Assembly (NCBI RefSeq): GCF_003003775.1 | Contig: NZ_PVWJ01000008.1 | Span: forward strand, 1 to 64,000 | Source: Merismopedia glauca CCAP 1448/3 | GTDB taxonomy: Bacteria; Cyanobacteriota; Cyanobacteriia; Cyanobacteriales; CCAP-1448 | Direction: 5' to 3' | DNA length: 64,000 nucleotides | Shown here: positions 16,608-25,388 of the stretch, piece after piece | Layout: each line of letters starts with the position of its first letter | How positions within the stretch are numbered: the first letter of the stretch is position 1 | The notes under the pieces: model-generated | The model's database searches: none | What the model saw: only the letters and a program-made list of their open reading frames with translations | What the model was told of the DNA's origin: nothing | Made by a program: the position numbers and the translations under genes

Positions 16608-17172
16608 ATTTACCAGCAACCAAACGACTTAAGGATGTTCTAATGTCATGCCAAAGATCTGTAACTAATAATTTAACACCACATAAAAAATAATTACTCC
16701 CAATTACAATCTTAGTTTTTTGAGTGACAATTGGCTCTAATTATTAAAAAAAGATTAATTTAGCAATTAACTGTCATTTAGCGATCTAGGTGGTCTTTCT
16801 CTCGGTTTCTTGAAACACAGATTAGTATATGTAATTAAAGATACTAATCTAAGAGTTATTATTTTTAATCTTTATTATGATACACCAATTCTTTTCCCGT
16901 CCACTCATGTAATCACTTATCATTTGAGAATCGAGTTATAGAGATTAACAAAAAACATAATTTTTTTAGTGTTATTTATAACTTTGATGAAAGATCTACT
17001 CAATTTTGTACCATCAAATAGTTATATCCTTTAGAGAAAAAATATATACACTACTTATAATACTAACGATTACCGAAAATCAATAAATAGGTAGGAAAAA
17101 TTAGTTTTACATTGACATTTTATGCTATGTATACTGCCCTGCCTCCCGATTGCCAAAGGCAGCATTTACTCT
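16608..17172. other. 565-bp AT-rich intergenic region, no gene seen
   Basis: Very AT-rich sequence between the FHA gene and the end of the P-type ATPase gene. No reading frame with coding character, no tRNA-like fold and no strong terminator was recognised. Near 17143-17184 it ends in GCCAAAGGCAGCATTTACTC and a short CTCTTTA tandem. Confidence 0.5.
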
Positions 17173-19569
17173 TTACTCTTTACTATGATGCCTTAGCAAC
17201 AGAGAATTAGTCACTACACTGACAGAACTCAAAGCCATCAGCGCGCCTGCACCAGCCGGACTTAAAATTATCCCAGTACCTAAAATAGATAGCCAACCAG
17301 CAGCAACTGGAATTGCTAAAATATTATATCCTACCGCCCATAAAAGGTTCTGGCGAATTTTGCTCACTGTGCGGCGAGATAAGGCAATTGATGTCAGTAC
17401 GCGAGAGAGATGAGGCTGAATTAAGACAATATCGGCTGCTTCTATCGCCACATCTGTACCCGTACTCAAAGCAATTCCCACATTAGCTTGAGTCAAAGCA
17501 GGTGCATCATTGATCCCATCACCTACCATAGCTAGGTAGTTACCACTTTGTTGCAATTTAGCTATAGCTTCGGCTTTACCTTCAGGACGCACTCCAGCAA
17601 TAATATTATCTACGGAAATCGTCAATTTTTGGGCTATAGCTTCAGCAGCTTGGGTGGTATCTCCAGTCAAAACCATTACCTGCAAACCCATTTTCTGCAA
17701 ACCATCGACTGTAGCTTGAGCATCTTCTCTTAAGGGGTCTTCTACGGCAATTAGCCCCATTATTTTGCCTGCCACAGCTAGATAAACTAAGGTTTTGCCT
17801 TGAGTAGCCAACTTTTCGGCTTCAGTGTGAAATATCGAATCAATCGTTATTTGCTGTGATTCTAGCCAAGCTGCATTCCCTAAAATAACCGATTTACTGG
17901 CAATTAGCCCCGATATTCCCAAACCAGAGGCTGTAGAGCTATCCGCCACTGGTAATAAAGGTAACTCTAGATGATTGGCTGCTTCTTGAATCGCGATAGC
18001 CAGAGGGTGAGAGGTAATGGCTTCTAATGATGCAGCTAGCTGTAAAATTTCCGATTGACGCTCAAAAGGGAAACAATCAGTTAAAGTAGGATGACCGATG
18101 GTGAGAGTGCCAGTTTTATCAAACACTACTGTATCAATTTTGTGGACTTGTTCTAAAACATCCCCACCCTTAATCAAAATCCCTTTTTCTGCACCGAGAC
18201 TCGTACCGACTAAAATGGCAGTTGGGGTAGCTAAACCCAAAGCACAAGGACAAGCTACAACTAACACAGCGATCGCTAATTTGAGGCTAAATAGCAGTTT
18301 TTCACTGTCTAAACTCCCCCCCTGATGTGACATCATAGTGCCTGAATGATGTGCCATCAAAGATGAGCTATGTAAAACTGCTTGCGACCAAATATCAGTG
18401 CCAATAAAGTACCAAAATAAAAAGGTGAAGCTGGCGATCGCCATGACACCATAAGTAAAGTAACCTGCGACTGTATCAGCGAGTTTCTGAATCGGTGCTT
18501 TGCGGGTTTGGGCAGCCTCGACTAAACTGATAATCTGCGCCAAAGTTGTATCATTACCAGTACGGAGAGTTTGCAGGGCGATCGCACCTGATAAGTTAAC
18601 TGTTCCTCCCGTTACCAAATCTCCCACTTGCTTGACAACTGGTAAAGATTCTCCAGTCACCATCGATTCATCTACCGAAGTGACTCCAGCCACAATTTCG
18701 CCATCAACGGGGATTTTTTCCCCTGGTAATACCCGCAACCATTCTCCAACTCGAACTTGCTCGACTGGAATTTCAATTCCTACTTGTTCACTGGTAGCCG
18801 ATGCGCCAATTAAACGCGCCAGTTGCGGTTGAAGAGCAACTAAGGCTTCAAAAGCTTGAGAAGCTCTAAAACGAGCTTTTTGCTCTAAAGTACGCCCTAA
18901 GAGGATAAATCCCACCAGCATGACTGGTTCGTCAAAAAAGCATTCCCAACCTAACTGAGGAAACGCCAATGCGACTAAACTAGCGCTATAGGCAGTTATC
19001 GTCCCTAAAGCGACTAGAGTATTCATATTCGGCATTCCATGACGCAATCCCCGCCAGCCATCAATCGAGATTTGTCTTCCAGGGCCTAATAATGATAGGG
19101 TGGCTAATCCACAGTGAAACCATAAAGTATTTAAAATGGGAATTTTTGCGTCTGCCCAGTAGTCAATATGTCCGATAGTGGAAAATAATAATAAAATTAG
19201 CGCCAGAGTCAGTCGCCAAGTCAAATCTCGACTAGCCTTCTGTTGTCTCTCTACGGGATTGCTTTTGGCAGATAAGCTAGAGCCAGCGATACGTGGTTGG
19301 GTAGGAAATCCTGTTTTGGTGAGCTTTTCAGCTAATTCGTCAGGAATGACTTGCTCTAATTCGCATTCAACCACAGCCACTTCCGTTAACAGATTAACGC
19401 AAGCTGATACTACCCCTGGATGCTCTTGCAGTTGGCGTTCTACAGCTTTCACGCAACCAGCACATTTCATTCCTTGAATATCTAAAGTAATCGTTTCGCA
19501 GGTAGGATTGGTAGTAATAATCGCAGTTTGGCTGGGTTTGATGGTGGAAGAATTGACAGAGGCTGACAT
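17173..19569 (-). CDS. copper-type heavy-metal P1B-ATPase
   Basis: 798 residues. N-terminal HMA domain with [15 protein letters not shown] (CxxC metal site, residues 33-47). The actuator domain has MVTGESLPV, the membrane metal site is [12 protein letters not shown], the phosphorylation site [11 protein letters not shown], the HP motif SHPLAIA, and the hinge [18 protein letters not shown]. The CPC motif places it with Cu(+)-transporting ATPases such as CopA/PacS/CtaA, moving copper out of the cytoplasm or into the thylakoid lumen. A Met/His-rich loop ([17 protein letters not shown], about residues 404-420) sits between two membrane segments and probably binds copper. No metallochaperone or regulator gene is adjacent. 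Confidence 0.92.
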   Translation of the reverse strand: MSASVNSSTIKPSQTAIITTNPTCETITLDIQGMKCAGCVKAVERQLQEHPGVVSACVNLLTEVAVVECELEQVIPDELAEKLTKTGFPTQPRIAGSSLSAKSNPVERQQKASRDLTWRLTLALILLLFSTIGHIDYWADAKIPILNTLWFHCGLATLSLLGPGRQISIDGWRGLRHGMPNMNTLVALGTITAYSASLVALAFPQLGWECFFDEPVMLVGFILLGRTLEQKARFRASQAFEALVALQPQLARLIGASATSEQVGIEIPVEQVRVGEWLRVLPGEKIPVDGEIVAGVTSVDESMVTGESLPVVKQVGDLVTGGTVNLSGAIALQTLRTGNDTTLAQIISLVEAAQTRKAPIQKLADTVAGYFTYGVMAIASFTFLFWYFIGTDIWSQAVLHSSSLMAHHSGTMMSHQGGSLDSEKLLFSLKLAIAVLVVACPCALGLATPTAILVGTSLGAEKGILIKGGDVLEQVHKIDTVVFDKTGTLTIGHPTLTDCFPFERQSEILQLAASLEAITSHPLAIAIQEAANHLELPLLPVADSSTASGLGISGLIASKSVILGNAAWLESQQITIDSIFHTEAEKLATQGKTLVYLAVAGKIMGLIAVEDPLREDAQATVDGLQKMGLQVMVLTGDTTQAAEAIAQKLTISVDNIIAGVRPEGKAEAIAKLQQSGNYLAMVGDGINDAPALTQANVGIALSTGTDVAIEAADIVLIQPHLSRVLTSIALSRRTVSKIRQNLLWAVGYNILAIPVAAGWLSILGTGIILSPAGAGALMALSSVSVVTNSLLLRHHSKE

Positions 19570-19820
19570 AAATTAGTGACACGGGGACGCGGAAATGGTT
19601 GAGAAAGTTAACTCGATCGTATACAATCTAGCTGCTACGCAGCTTAGCATTAATGGCTCAGGTCTAGCGAGATCGGTTGTGAAAGCGCTCCCTAGTGAGA
19701 GGAACTATTTGGGCTATTTGGGAATAAGGCTTGTTCAAATGAGATAATTGAGCAGCAAAGCCTGTGCAAAAATAGAAGCGCTGTCTTATAGAAACCTGTG
19801 GCAGAGGAAACACGAAGAGT

Positions 19821-20045
19821 ATGAAAGTTGGCGATCGCGTAAAAGTTAATCAATCTGTTATTGTCTACCATCATCCCGAACACCGCAATCAAGGTTTTGA
19901 TCTCAAAGGTGAAGAAGGAGAAATTTTCCAAATTATCCATGAATTGGATGGCAAACCAATTAGTGCTAACTTCCCAGTATTAGTTAAATTTGGGAAAAAG
20001 TTTCGCGCTCATTTCCGAGAAGACGAAGTTGAGGTTGTTTCATAA
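19821..20045 (+). CDS. ftrV: ferredoxin-thioredoxin reductase, variable (alpha) chain
   Basis: 74 residues, the normal length of the cyanobacterial variable subunit. The SH3-like beta-barrel sequence MKVGDRVKVNQSVIVYHHPE, GEEGEIFQII and VLVKFGKKFRAHFREDEVE is characteristic. It pairs with the catalytic FeS subunit FtrC to pass electrons from ferredoxin (petF at 7528) to thioredoxin, switching enzymes on in the light. FtrC is not in this window. It is convergent with the next small gene, with a single base between their stops. Confidence 0.93.
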   Translation: MKVGDRVKVNQSVIVYHHPEHRNQGFDLKGEEGEIFQIIHELDGKPISANFPVLVKFGKKFRAHFREDEVEVVS

Positions 20046-20046
20046 C

Positions 20047-20289
20047 TCAACGTTTTCGTTGATTAAACCAGCCCACAATATTGATATCTCTCTTGAGTTT
20101 TTGAAACTCCTGTTGGTGGGCTTCGGCTGCTTGCCGATACCACTGACAGTAATCATCTAGGGCTTGTCGGTATTCTACTTCCCGCCGAAACTCATAGGCA
20201 ACTTGGTAAGATGCAAATATGCTAACTCTCGGTGGTAAAACAGGGATAATTTGACCAAACTCTCGCAACACGATCTCACCTACTATCAC
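20047..20289 (-). CDS. hypothetical helical protein, 80 residues
   Basis: The frame begins with GTG (complement of 20287-20289). The C-terminal half is an amphipathic helix rich in Glu, Arg, Tyr and Gln (ALDDYCQWYRQAAEAHQQEF) and the end is strongly basic. No family recognised. The tight convergent spacing with ftrV, one base apart, and protein-like composition support a real gene, but the start is uncertain. Confidence 0.5.
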   Translation of the reverse strand: MIVGEIVLREFGQIIPVLPPRVSIFASYQVAYEFRREVEYRQALDDYCQWYRQAAEAHQQEFQKLKRDINIVGWFNQRKR

Positions 20290-20367
20290 TTATCCGATAT
20301 TAGCAACAAACTCATTTGAGCTTAAGAAGCTTCCACAATTTCGATCGCCAAGTTGGAGACTAGGGGA

Positions 20368-22692
20368 ATGCAGGTAGCCAGTTCAGAACAGTTGGATAGT
20401 GAATCTGCCAATTCAGTCGCTCAGTTGCGATCGCTTGAAGCAGAACGTCTCTTCCACAGCCTCAGAATTGGGCAACAACGGCTGGCTCAATGGCAGGGAG
20501 GTGAGTTGGCGGTTTCGGCGGTTCCAGGGGCTGGCAAGTCCACCGGAATGGCGATCGCTTCTGCTTTGACTATTGCTCGCGAACAGTTACATTCTCGCAA
20601 GCAGTTGGTAATTGTGACTTTCACTCGTTCGGCGGCGGCTAATATTAAAGCCAAAATTCGTCAATGTCTGAGGGGACTTTACTTGCCACCAACGGGATTT
20701 GTGGTTAATACTCTTCATGGGTTAGCCTTAAATATCGCTAGCCGTCATCCCGATAAATCTGGGTTGAATTTGGATGGTTTGACGGTAATATCTCCCAATC
20801 AAAATCATCGCCTGATTAGAAATTGTGTGGAACATTGGATCGCTAACCATCCTCGCCTGTATTACGCTTTACTGGAAGGCACAGAGTTTGATGGGGAAGA
20901 AACCGAACGTATCCGCCGTCAATCAGTTTTAAGAACTGAAGTTTTGCCAGAAATAGTCAAAACTGTAATTCATGAAGCTAAAAGCTCTGGCTTACTACCC
21001 CAAGATTTATGGGAATTGAGCCAGCAAGCAGGGGGAAATTATCAGATTTTGGCGATCGCGGCGGGATTATACGAGCAATATCAGCAATTACTCCAGCAAC
21101 GGGATCTGATCGACTACGATGAGATGATTCTGGCAGCTTTGCGGGTATTAGATAACGATAGCGCTCGTCGGTTGTGGCAAGAACAAGTATTTGCTGTTTT
21201 TGAAGACGAAGCCCAGGATTCTACCCCTTTACAAACTAAATTATTAGAAATTTTAGCGACGGATGCCAATAATTCTCAACTGAATTTGGTAAGAGTCGGC
21301 GATCCCAATCAGGCGATAAATTCTACCTTTACCCCCGCAGATCCGATTTATTTCCGCAAATTCTGCCAAAGCTGTGACGATAGAGACAGATTAGCCACGA
21401 TGGCACAAGCTGGGCGCAGTTCCCAAATAGTGATTGATGCGGCTAACTTTGTCTTAGATTGGGTAAGTAAGTCTAAAGTCGCGGGAAATGAAGAACCATT
21501 TAGCTACCAGTTGATTCGTCCTGTAAACCCAGGAGATCCGCAACCAGATGCTAATCCTCAGCCTACTGGTAAAGGATTGGAAATTCATACTCCTAGGGAT
21601 GTCTATCACAGTGTCGAATTGATCGGGAACAGGATTGTAGAACTGTTTCGGGAAAATCCTGAAGCCAACGCGGCGGTTTTAGTGCGGGAAAATCGTCAGG
21701 GAACATTTGTGGCGCAACAATTGAGTTATCTCAGATCCCTCAAACCTAAAATCGAAGTGTATGATGTAGCGCAGAGCGATCGCTATTCCCTGGTTCCAGG
21801 TGAAGTTCTCAGCTTACTCCAATTCGCCTCTCGTCCCCATTCTCCCAATTACCTCAAAGCTGCACTAGAAGCCTTGGTTCAGCGTAAATTAATCCCTACT
21901 CAAGATCTAAACGCCTTATCCACCTTACCAGAAAAATTCCTCTACCCAGGGCCATTAGACCCCCAACCTTCAGCTACAGTTTTAGCCGCTAGAAACGTTT
22001 GTCGTCGCTTGTTAGACGCACGTTTGCAACTTCCTTCATATCAGCTTATTCCCTTCATCGCCGCAGAAATCTTAAAATACGATAAAAATGAACTAGCGAC
22101 AGCAGACAAGTTAGCAGAACGCATTTCTCAGCAAACTCATGGTAATAATACATTAGGAAATGCGATCGCAGCTTTAACTGAAATTGTCACTGCTGAAAGT
22201 TTTGATGCTGTCGAAACCGAAGAACCAGAAACCCGCTATTTGCGTCCTAGGCAACTGACAATTATTACTATGCACAAAGCCAAGGGTTTAGATTGGGATT
22301 ATGTCTTTATTCCCTTCCTCCATGAAGATAATATCCCTGGAAGTCCTTGGGTGCCAAATGCTGCCAAATTTTTAGGAGACTTTACCTTATCTGAGGTAGC
22401 ACGGGCGCAAATTCGCACCAGTTTACATGGCGACAAAGTTTTACCAGAAGCAGAATTAGCTTGGCAACAAGCCACAAATCTCAAAACCGCAGAAGAATTT
22501 CGTCTACTTTATGTAGCTATGACTCGCGCCAAACGGTTATTATGGCTATCGGCTGCTGCCAAAGGGCCTTTCCGTTGGAGTGCTTTTAACTGGGAACGCG
22601 GGGGTAAATTACAAGAGAAAAAACCTTGTCCCGTCATTCCAGCATTACAAAAGAGATTTCCTAAATCAGTAATTTATCGCTATTTAAAATAG
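20368..22692 (+). CDS. UvrD/Rep-family (SF1) DNA helicase
   Basis: About 774 residues from the ATG at 20368, which is preceded by AGGGGA. Motifs in order: Walker A VPGAGKSTGMAIA, motif Ia VTFTRSAAANIKAKI, Walker B VFEDEAQDSTPLQ, motif III VGDPNQAINSTF, motif V TIITMHKAKGLDWDYVF and motif VI LLYVAMTRAKRLLWLSA. It unwinds DNA 3'-to-5' with ATP. It differs from canonical UvrD/PcrA in motif II (EDEAQD for DEAQD-like context) and lacks an obvious C-terminal nuclease. Function in repair or replication restart is inferred from the fold. Monocistronic. Confidence 0.88.
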   Translation: MQVASSEQLDSESANSVAQLRSLEAERLFHSLRIGQQRLAQWQGGELAVSAVPGAGKSTGMAIASALTIAREQLHSRKQLVIVTFTRSAAANIKAKIRQCLRGLYLPPTGFVVNTLHGLALNIASRHPDKSGLNLDGLTVISPNQNHRLIRNCVEHWIANHPRLYYALLEGTEFDGEETERIRRQSVLRTEVLPEIVKTVIHEAKSSGLLPQDLWELSQQAGGNYQILAIAAGLYEQYQQLLQQRDLIDYDEMILAALRVLDNDSARRLWQEQVFAVFEDEAQDSTPLQTKLLEILATDANNSQLNLVRVGDPNQAINSTFTPADPIYFRKFCQSCDDRDRLATMAQAGRSSQIVIDAANFVLDWVSKSKVAGNEEPFSYQLIRPVNPGDPQPDANPQPTGKGLEIHTPRDVYHSVELIGNRIVELFRENPEANAAVLVRENRQGTFVAQQLSYLRSLKPKIEVYDVAQSDRYSLVPGEVLSLLQFASRPHSPNYLKAALEALVQRKLIPTQDLNALSTLPEKFLYPGPLDPQPSATVLAARNVCRRLLDARLQLPSYQLIPFIAAEILKYDKNELATADKLAERISQQTHGNNTLGNAIAALTEIVTAESFDAVETEEPETRYLRPRQLTIITMHKAKGLDWDYVFIPFLHEDNIPGSPWVPNAAKFLGDFTLSEVARAQIRTSLHGDKVLPEAELAWQQATNLKTAEEFRLLYVAMTRAKRLLWLSAAAKGPFRWSAFNWERGGKLQEKKPCPVIPALQKRFPKSVIYRYLK

Positions 22693-22886
22693 TTGATTTA
22701 ATAATAAGATTGCCCGATTTTTAAAACAATTTTAAAACACAAATAACCAAAATAGTTTTAGTCACAAAGTGTAGATATACTGAACCCATAAAAATTTGTA
22801 TTTCCCCAAAATAAGTAAATTCTGGGATGGAAAATAGCTGGTTAACCAACTATTTTGATATATGTAGGTTTCATACATATAAAAAT

Positions 22887-23480
22887 ATGAATTTGGCTAA
22901 ATTTCCCAAATCAACTCTAGCTTTAGCCGCAGGATTAGCTGCAATTACTGTAGCTGGAGTTGCCCAAAATGCAGAAGCTGCTAGCATAATTGGTCAAAAA
23001 GTTTATTCTACTGGAGGAGATATTACACTAAAAGTCTTACCTGCTACTGCTGGTTATACTAGTGAATTACATTTGTACACTCCTGGTTATGAGCAATTTA
23101 TTACTACTAACAGAAATGCCGATCAAACATACACTTTAAGCGGTATCCCAAAAGGCTTAGAACTAATATTTGGTATCTATGTAACTAATACAGGTGACAC
23201 CTTTAAAATGGGTGATGGCAGTCGTAACCTAGATGCACTTGCTCACGCTGCTGTAGATGTGGTGAAGCCTAATAAGTTCTTAGTTGGTTTTGAAGACTTA
23301 TTCGGTGGGGGAGATCAAGATTATGATGATAACGTCTTTGAATTTACCCAAGGTATCACAACCAATTCAAATGGAACGCCAGTCCCTGAACCTTCCACTA
23401 TGATTGGCACTTTAGCTTTCAGCGTTTTGGGTGGAGCAGCTTTATTGAAGAAGCGTAAAAGTAAAAAAACTCTAGCTTAA
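22887..23480 (+). CDS. PEP-CTERM protein with DUF4114 domain
   Basis: 197 residues from ATG 22887, which places a clean signal peptide (LALAAGLAAITVAGVAQNAEA) at the N-terminus. The upstream ATG at 22827 would add a non-hydrophobic leader. The middle, ending VGFEDLFGGGDQDYDDNVFEF, is the acidic Asp-rich DUF4114 signature, likely calcium binding. The C-terminus VPEPSTMIGTLAFSVLGGAA plus LLKKRKSKK is a PEP-CTERM sorting tag: PEP motif, transmembrane helix, basic tail. Such proteins are exported and processed by exosortase, often into the extracellular matrix. Confidence 0.88.
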   Translation: MNLAKFPKSTLALAAGLAAITVAGVAQNAEAASIIGQKVYSTGGDITLKVLPATAGYTSELHLYTPGYEQFITTNRNADQTYTLSGIPKGLELIFGIYVTNTGDTFKMGDGSRNLDALAHAAVDVVKPNKFLVGFEDLFGGGDQDYDDNVFEFTQGITTNSNGTPVPEPSTMIGTLAFSVLGGAALLKKRKSKKTLA

Positions 23481-23697
23481 ATAAATTAGAGAGATTTATA
23501 AACCCTGAGATAAATATCTCAGGCTTCACTTATTTGGGATGCGTCACTTTCAGGTAACACCAATTGCTTAAAGTATGGCTACAAATAGTTTAGTATTGGA
23601 TAATAGCTACCTAGAATAAATCAAAATTTAGAAACTTTCAGTAATCTTTCTAACTTATTGCTTAACAAGTATTTATAGCATATCTAAAATCAAAATT

Positions 23698-23726
23698 TTG
23701 GCTGATGGCTTGCGTCATGCTATAAT
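23698..23726 (+). promoter_or_regulatory. sigma-70-type promoter of tRNA-Arg
   Basis: TTGGCT (4 of 6 to the -35 consensus) and a perfect TATAAT at 23721-23726 are separated by 17 bp. The predicted start would fall about 10 nt before the tRNA. Confidence 0.65.
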
Positions 23727-23742
23727 GTATCTATACAGGTTT

Positions 23743-23815
23743 GGGCATGTAGCTCAGTGGATAGAGCTTTAGGTTCCGGTCCTAACGGTCGGGGGTTCGA
23801 GTCCCTCCATGCTCG
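23743..23815 (+). tRNA. tRNA-Arg (anticodon CCG)
   Basis: 73 nt folding into a complete cloverleaf. Acceptor GGGCATG pairs with CATGCTC, the D stem is GCTC/GAGC, the anticodon stem TTAGG/CCTAA holds loop TTCCGGT (anticodon CCG, reading CGG), and the T arm has GGTTCGAGTCC. The discriminator base is G and CCA is not encoded. A TATAAT promoter lies 17 bp upstream. Confidence 0.95.
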
Positions 23816-23932
23816 TCATATTTTCTAGAAGGTAATCTTCCTTAACCTCCAGGGGAAAGAATGCCAGGATTTGTCCTTAATTTGGATGTTTTTCGCTTAA
23901 TTAGTGAAAAGCGATCGCTACCAATCTAACCG

Positions 23933-24039
23933 TAGATGGAAAGCGATCGCCCCGAAGAGCGATCGCAACCAAACATATTATGCACCATTTTATATCTTCA
24001 GGGTTCCAATCCTTGATCGCCCCGAAGAGCGATCGCAAC
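23933..24039 (-). CRISPR. orphan mini-CRISPR remnant: two repeats, one spacer
   Basis: Two copies of GATCGCCCCGAAGAGCGATC(GCAAC) lie 70 bp apart (23945-23969 and 24015-24039). The second copy extends to a 37-bp unit at 24003-24039 that begins GTTCCAATCC and ends GCAAC, the usual form of cyanobacterial CRISPR repeats. This leaves a 33-bp spacer at 23970-24002. Read on the minus strand, the distal repeat (23933-23969) is degenerate only in its 3' part, as is normal for a terminal repeat, and AT-rich leader-like sequence lies at 24040-24083. The inner GATCGC/GCGATC hairpin is also HIP1-like, so a chance HIP1 pair is the alternative. No cas genes are in the window. Confidence 0.45.
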
Positions 24040-24080
24040 TTGTCTTTTTGAGTAAATTTACTTAACTATTAAAAAGAAAA

Positions 24081-24104
24081 AAACTACCCGAAAGGGTAGG
24101 ACAC
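24081..24104 (+). promoter_or_regulatory. CTACCC-loop-GGGTAG-GACAC hairpin, copy 3
   Basis: AAACTACCCGAAAGGGTAGG followed by ACAC; a longer A-rich run precedes it. The stem (24084-24099) ends 101 nt before the ATG at 24200, matching the spacing of copy 2 to its paralogous gene. The A tract is again 5' to the stem in the gene's direction. Confidence 0.65.
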
Positions 24105-24199
24105 TTTCTCTCGGTTATTGGTTACAAAATAATTATGAGGTGATGTAAACCAAGGCACTACTTCAAGAACAAATAATAACAATTAGAGGAAAGTTTAAG

Positions 24200-24703
24200 A
24201 TGAAATTTAACAAAAATTTCGTGAGATCGACCAAGGCTTTTGTAGGTGCTGCAACCCTAATATCTGCTACAGCTTTTGCAACTTCAGCATATGCTTCACA
24301 GCAGATAGTATACCCAGGTAGTAACTGCGATGCTCCCAGTCAGGTTCAAGGTGCAAACCTGATTAAGACTAGTTCTGGTACAGTGTTGAACACAAGTGCT
24401 TCAGCAACAATAAATTATGTAGTTTGCCCTATTGTTCGAGATAATGTTAATGATAGTATTAGCGCACCTTCGGCTTCTATCCGAGTAAGAAATACTAAGA
24501 ATACCACTACTACGTGCTGGTTTGAAGCTCTCGATCGAGATGGAGCGTATCACGATATAAATAGTAAGAGTTTCACTGGTGTGGGAACTAGCACGCTCGG
24601 TATTCCCCTCACTAAACTAACCAAGGGAGGGACTCCTTATCAGATTGAGTGTTCCCTACCATCAGGTAGTAGCATCTTAAACTATCTCATTGTTGAACAA
24701 TAG
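24200..24703 (+). CDS. exported four-cysteine protein, paralogue of 14299-14796
   Basis: 167 residues. N-terminus MKFNKNFVRSTKAFVGAATL resembles the paralogue's start (FMRSTKAF), and a hydrophobic stretch ending SAYAS gives a signal peptide. Cysteines at PGSNC, NYVVCPIVR, TTTCWF and YQIECSLPSGS occupy the same places as in the paralogue. The rest is diverged but co-linear, so this is an old duplication. No known domain is recognised. Hairpin copies 3 and 4 lie upstream and downstream in the same orientation. A GATCGCTC/GAGCGATC stem follows the stop. Confidence 0.75.
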   Translation: MKFNKNFVRSTKAFVGAATLISATAFATSAYASQQIVYPGSNCDAPSQVQGANLIKTSSGTVLNTSASATINYVVCPIVRDNVNDSISAPSASIRVRNTKNTTTTCWFEALDRDGAYHDINSKSFTGVGTSTLGIPLTKLTKGGTPYQIECSLPSGSSILNYLIVEQ

Positions 24704-24716
24704 ATTGATCCCAAGA

Positions 24717-24760
24717 GATCGCTCTTTTAGTTAATACAAACTATAGGAGCGATCGCTTTT
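24717..24760 (+). terminator. probable terminator behind the 24200 gene
   Basis: Stem GATCGCTC / GAGCGATC with a 22-nt AT-rich loop is followed by GCTTTT, starting 13 bp after the stop. The long loop lowers certainty, and the right arm is also a HIP1 site. Confidence 0.5.
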
Positions 24761-24794
24761 CGTCTTTGTGGCAAACTTTCTTAATTATCGACCA

Positions 24795-24820
24795 AAAAAC
24801 TATCCGATCAGGTAGGACAC
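24795..24820 (+). promoter_or_regulatory. degenerate CTATCC-loop-GGTAG-GACAC hairpin, copy 4
   Basis: AAAAAACTATCCGATCAGGT then AGGACACTTTCTC. It shares A run, arms, GGACAC and the following TTTCTC with copy 3, but the stem is weakened (ATCC for ACCC). It lies 92 bp beyond the stop of the 24200 gene, with no plus-strand gene after it. Confidence 0.5.
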
Positions 24821-24851
24821 TTTCTCCGATCTCTCATATTTATTAGCTGAG

Positions 24852-25313
24852 TTATTCTTGTGTTGCCATAGCGCGTAAAATATCGCTGCGAGTTACAATT
24901 CCAATTACCTGTTTGGCTTCATCAACTACAGGTAGGCGATGAATATGCTTTTCATGCATCAATTTAGCTGCTTCTGATAGCAATTTTCCTGGTTCGATCG
25001 AGATGACTTTAGCTGTCATCACCTCTCCCACGGTTTGTCCTAAAGCTTTATGCAACTCTCGCTCGTATTTACCTGGATTTTCCAGATAAATGACGCTATC
25101 TAGTAAAACTATATGAGCGGGAGGATTTACCCCTGTTGCTTGCCACATTAAATCTGTTTCTGACAAAATTCCTACTAAATTGCCATTATCATCAATAACT
25201 GGTAATCCTCCGATCCGACGTTCGGCTAAGATGCGGATTGCTTCTTGGATGGGAGTTTGTGACTTGACGCTAATTACATCGCCAGTCATAATTTCAGCAA
25301 CTGTTTTAGGCAT
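24852..25313 (-). CDS. tandem CBS-domain protein
   Basis: 153 residues, consisting of a CBS pair (Bateman module). First CBS: AEIMTGDVISVKSQTPIQEA to GGLPVIDDNGNLVGILSETD. Second: VGEVMTAKVISIEP to HRLPVVDEAKQVIGIVTRSD. Such modules bind adenosine nucleotides; in cyanobacteria and plants stand-alone CBS pairs have been linked to thioredoxin and redox regulation. No catalytic domain is attached. It ends 31 bp from hairpin copy 4 and precedes nothing co-directional nearby except the M42 peptidase gene upstream (76 bp), so co-transcription with it is possible. Confidence 0.9.
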   Translation of the reverse strand: MPKTVAEIMTGDVISVKSQTPIQEAIRILAERRIGGLPVIDDNGNLVGILSETDLMWQATGVNPPAHIVLLDSVIYLENPGKYERELHKALGQTVGEVMTAKVISIEPGKLLSEAAKLMHEKHIHRLPVVDEAKQVIGIVTRSDILRAMATQE

Positions 25314-25388
25314 AGCTTAGATTCAGTGAGGGTTCCTGGCTTAATTGTAAGAAATTGCTGAGTCAGCTTGAAGAAATTAACTGATTAT

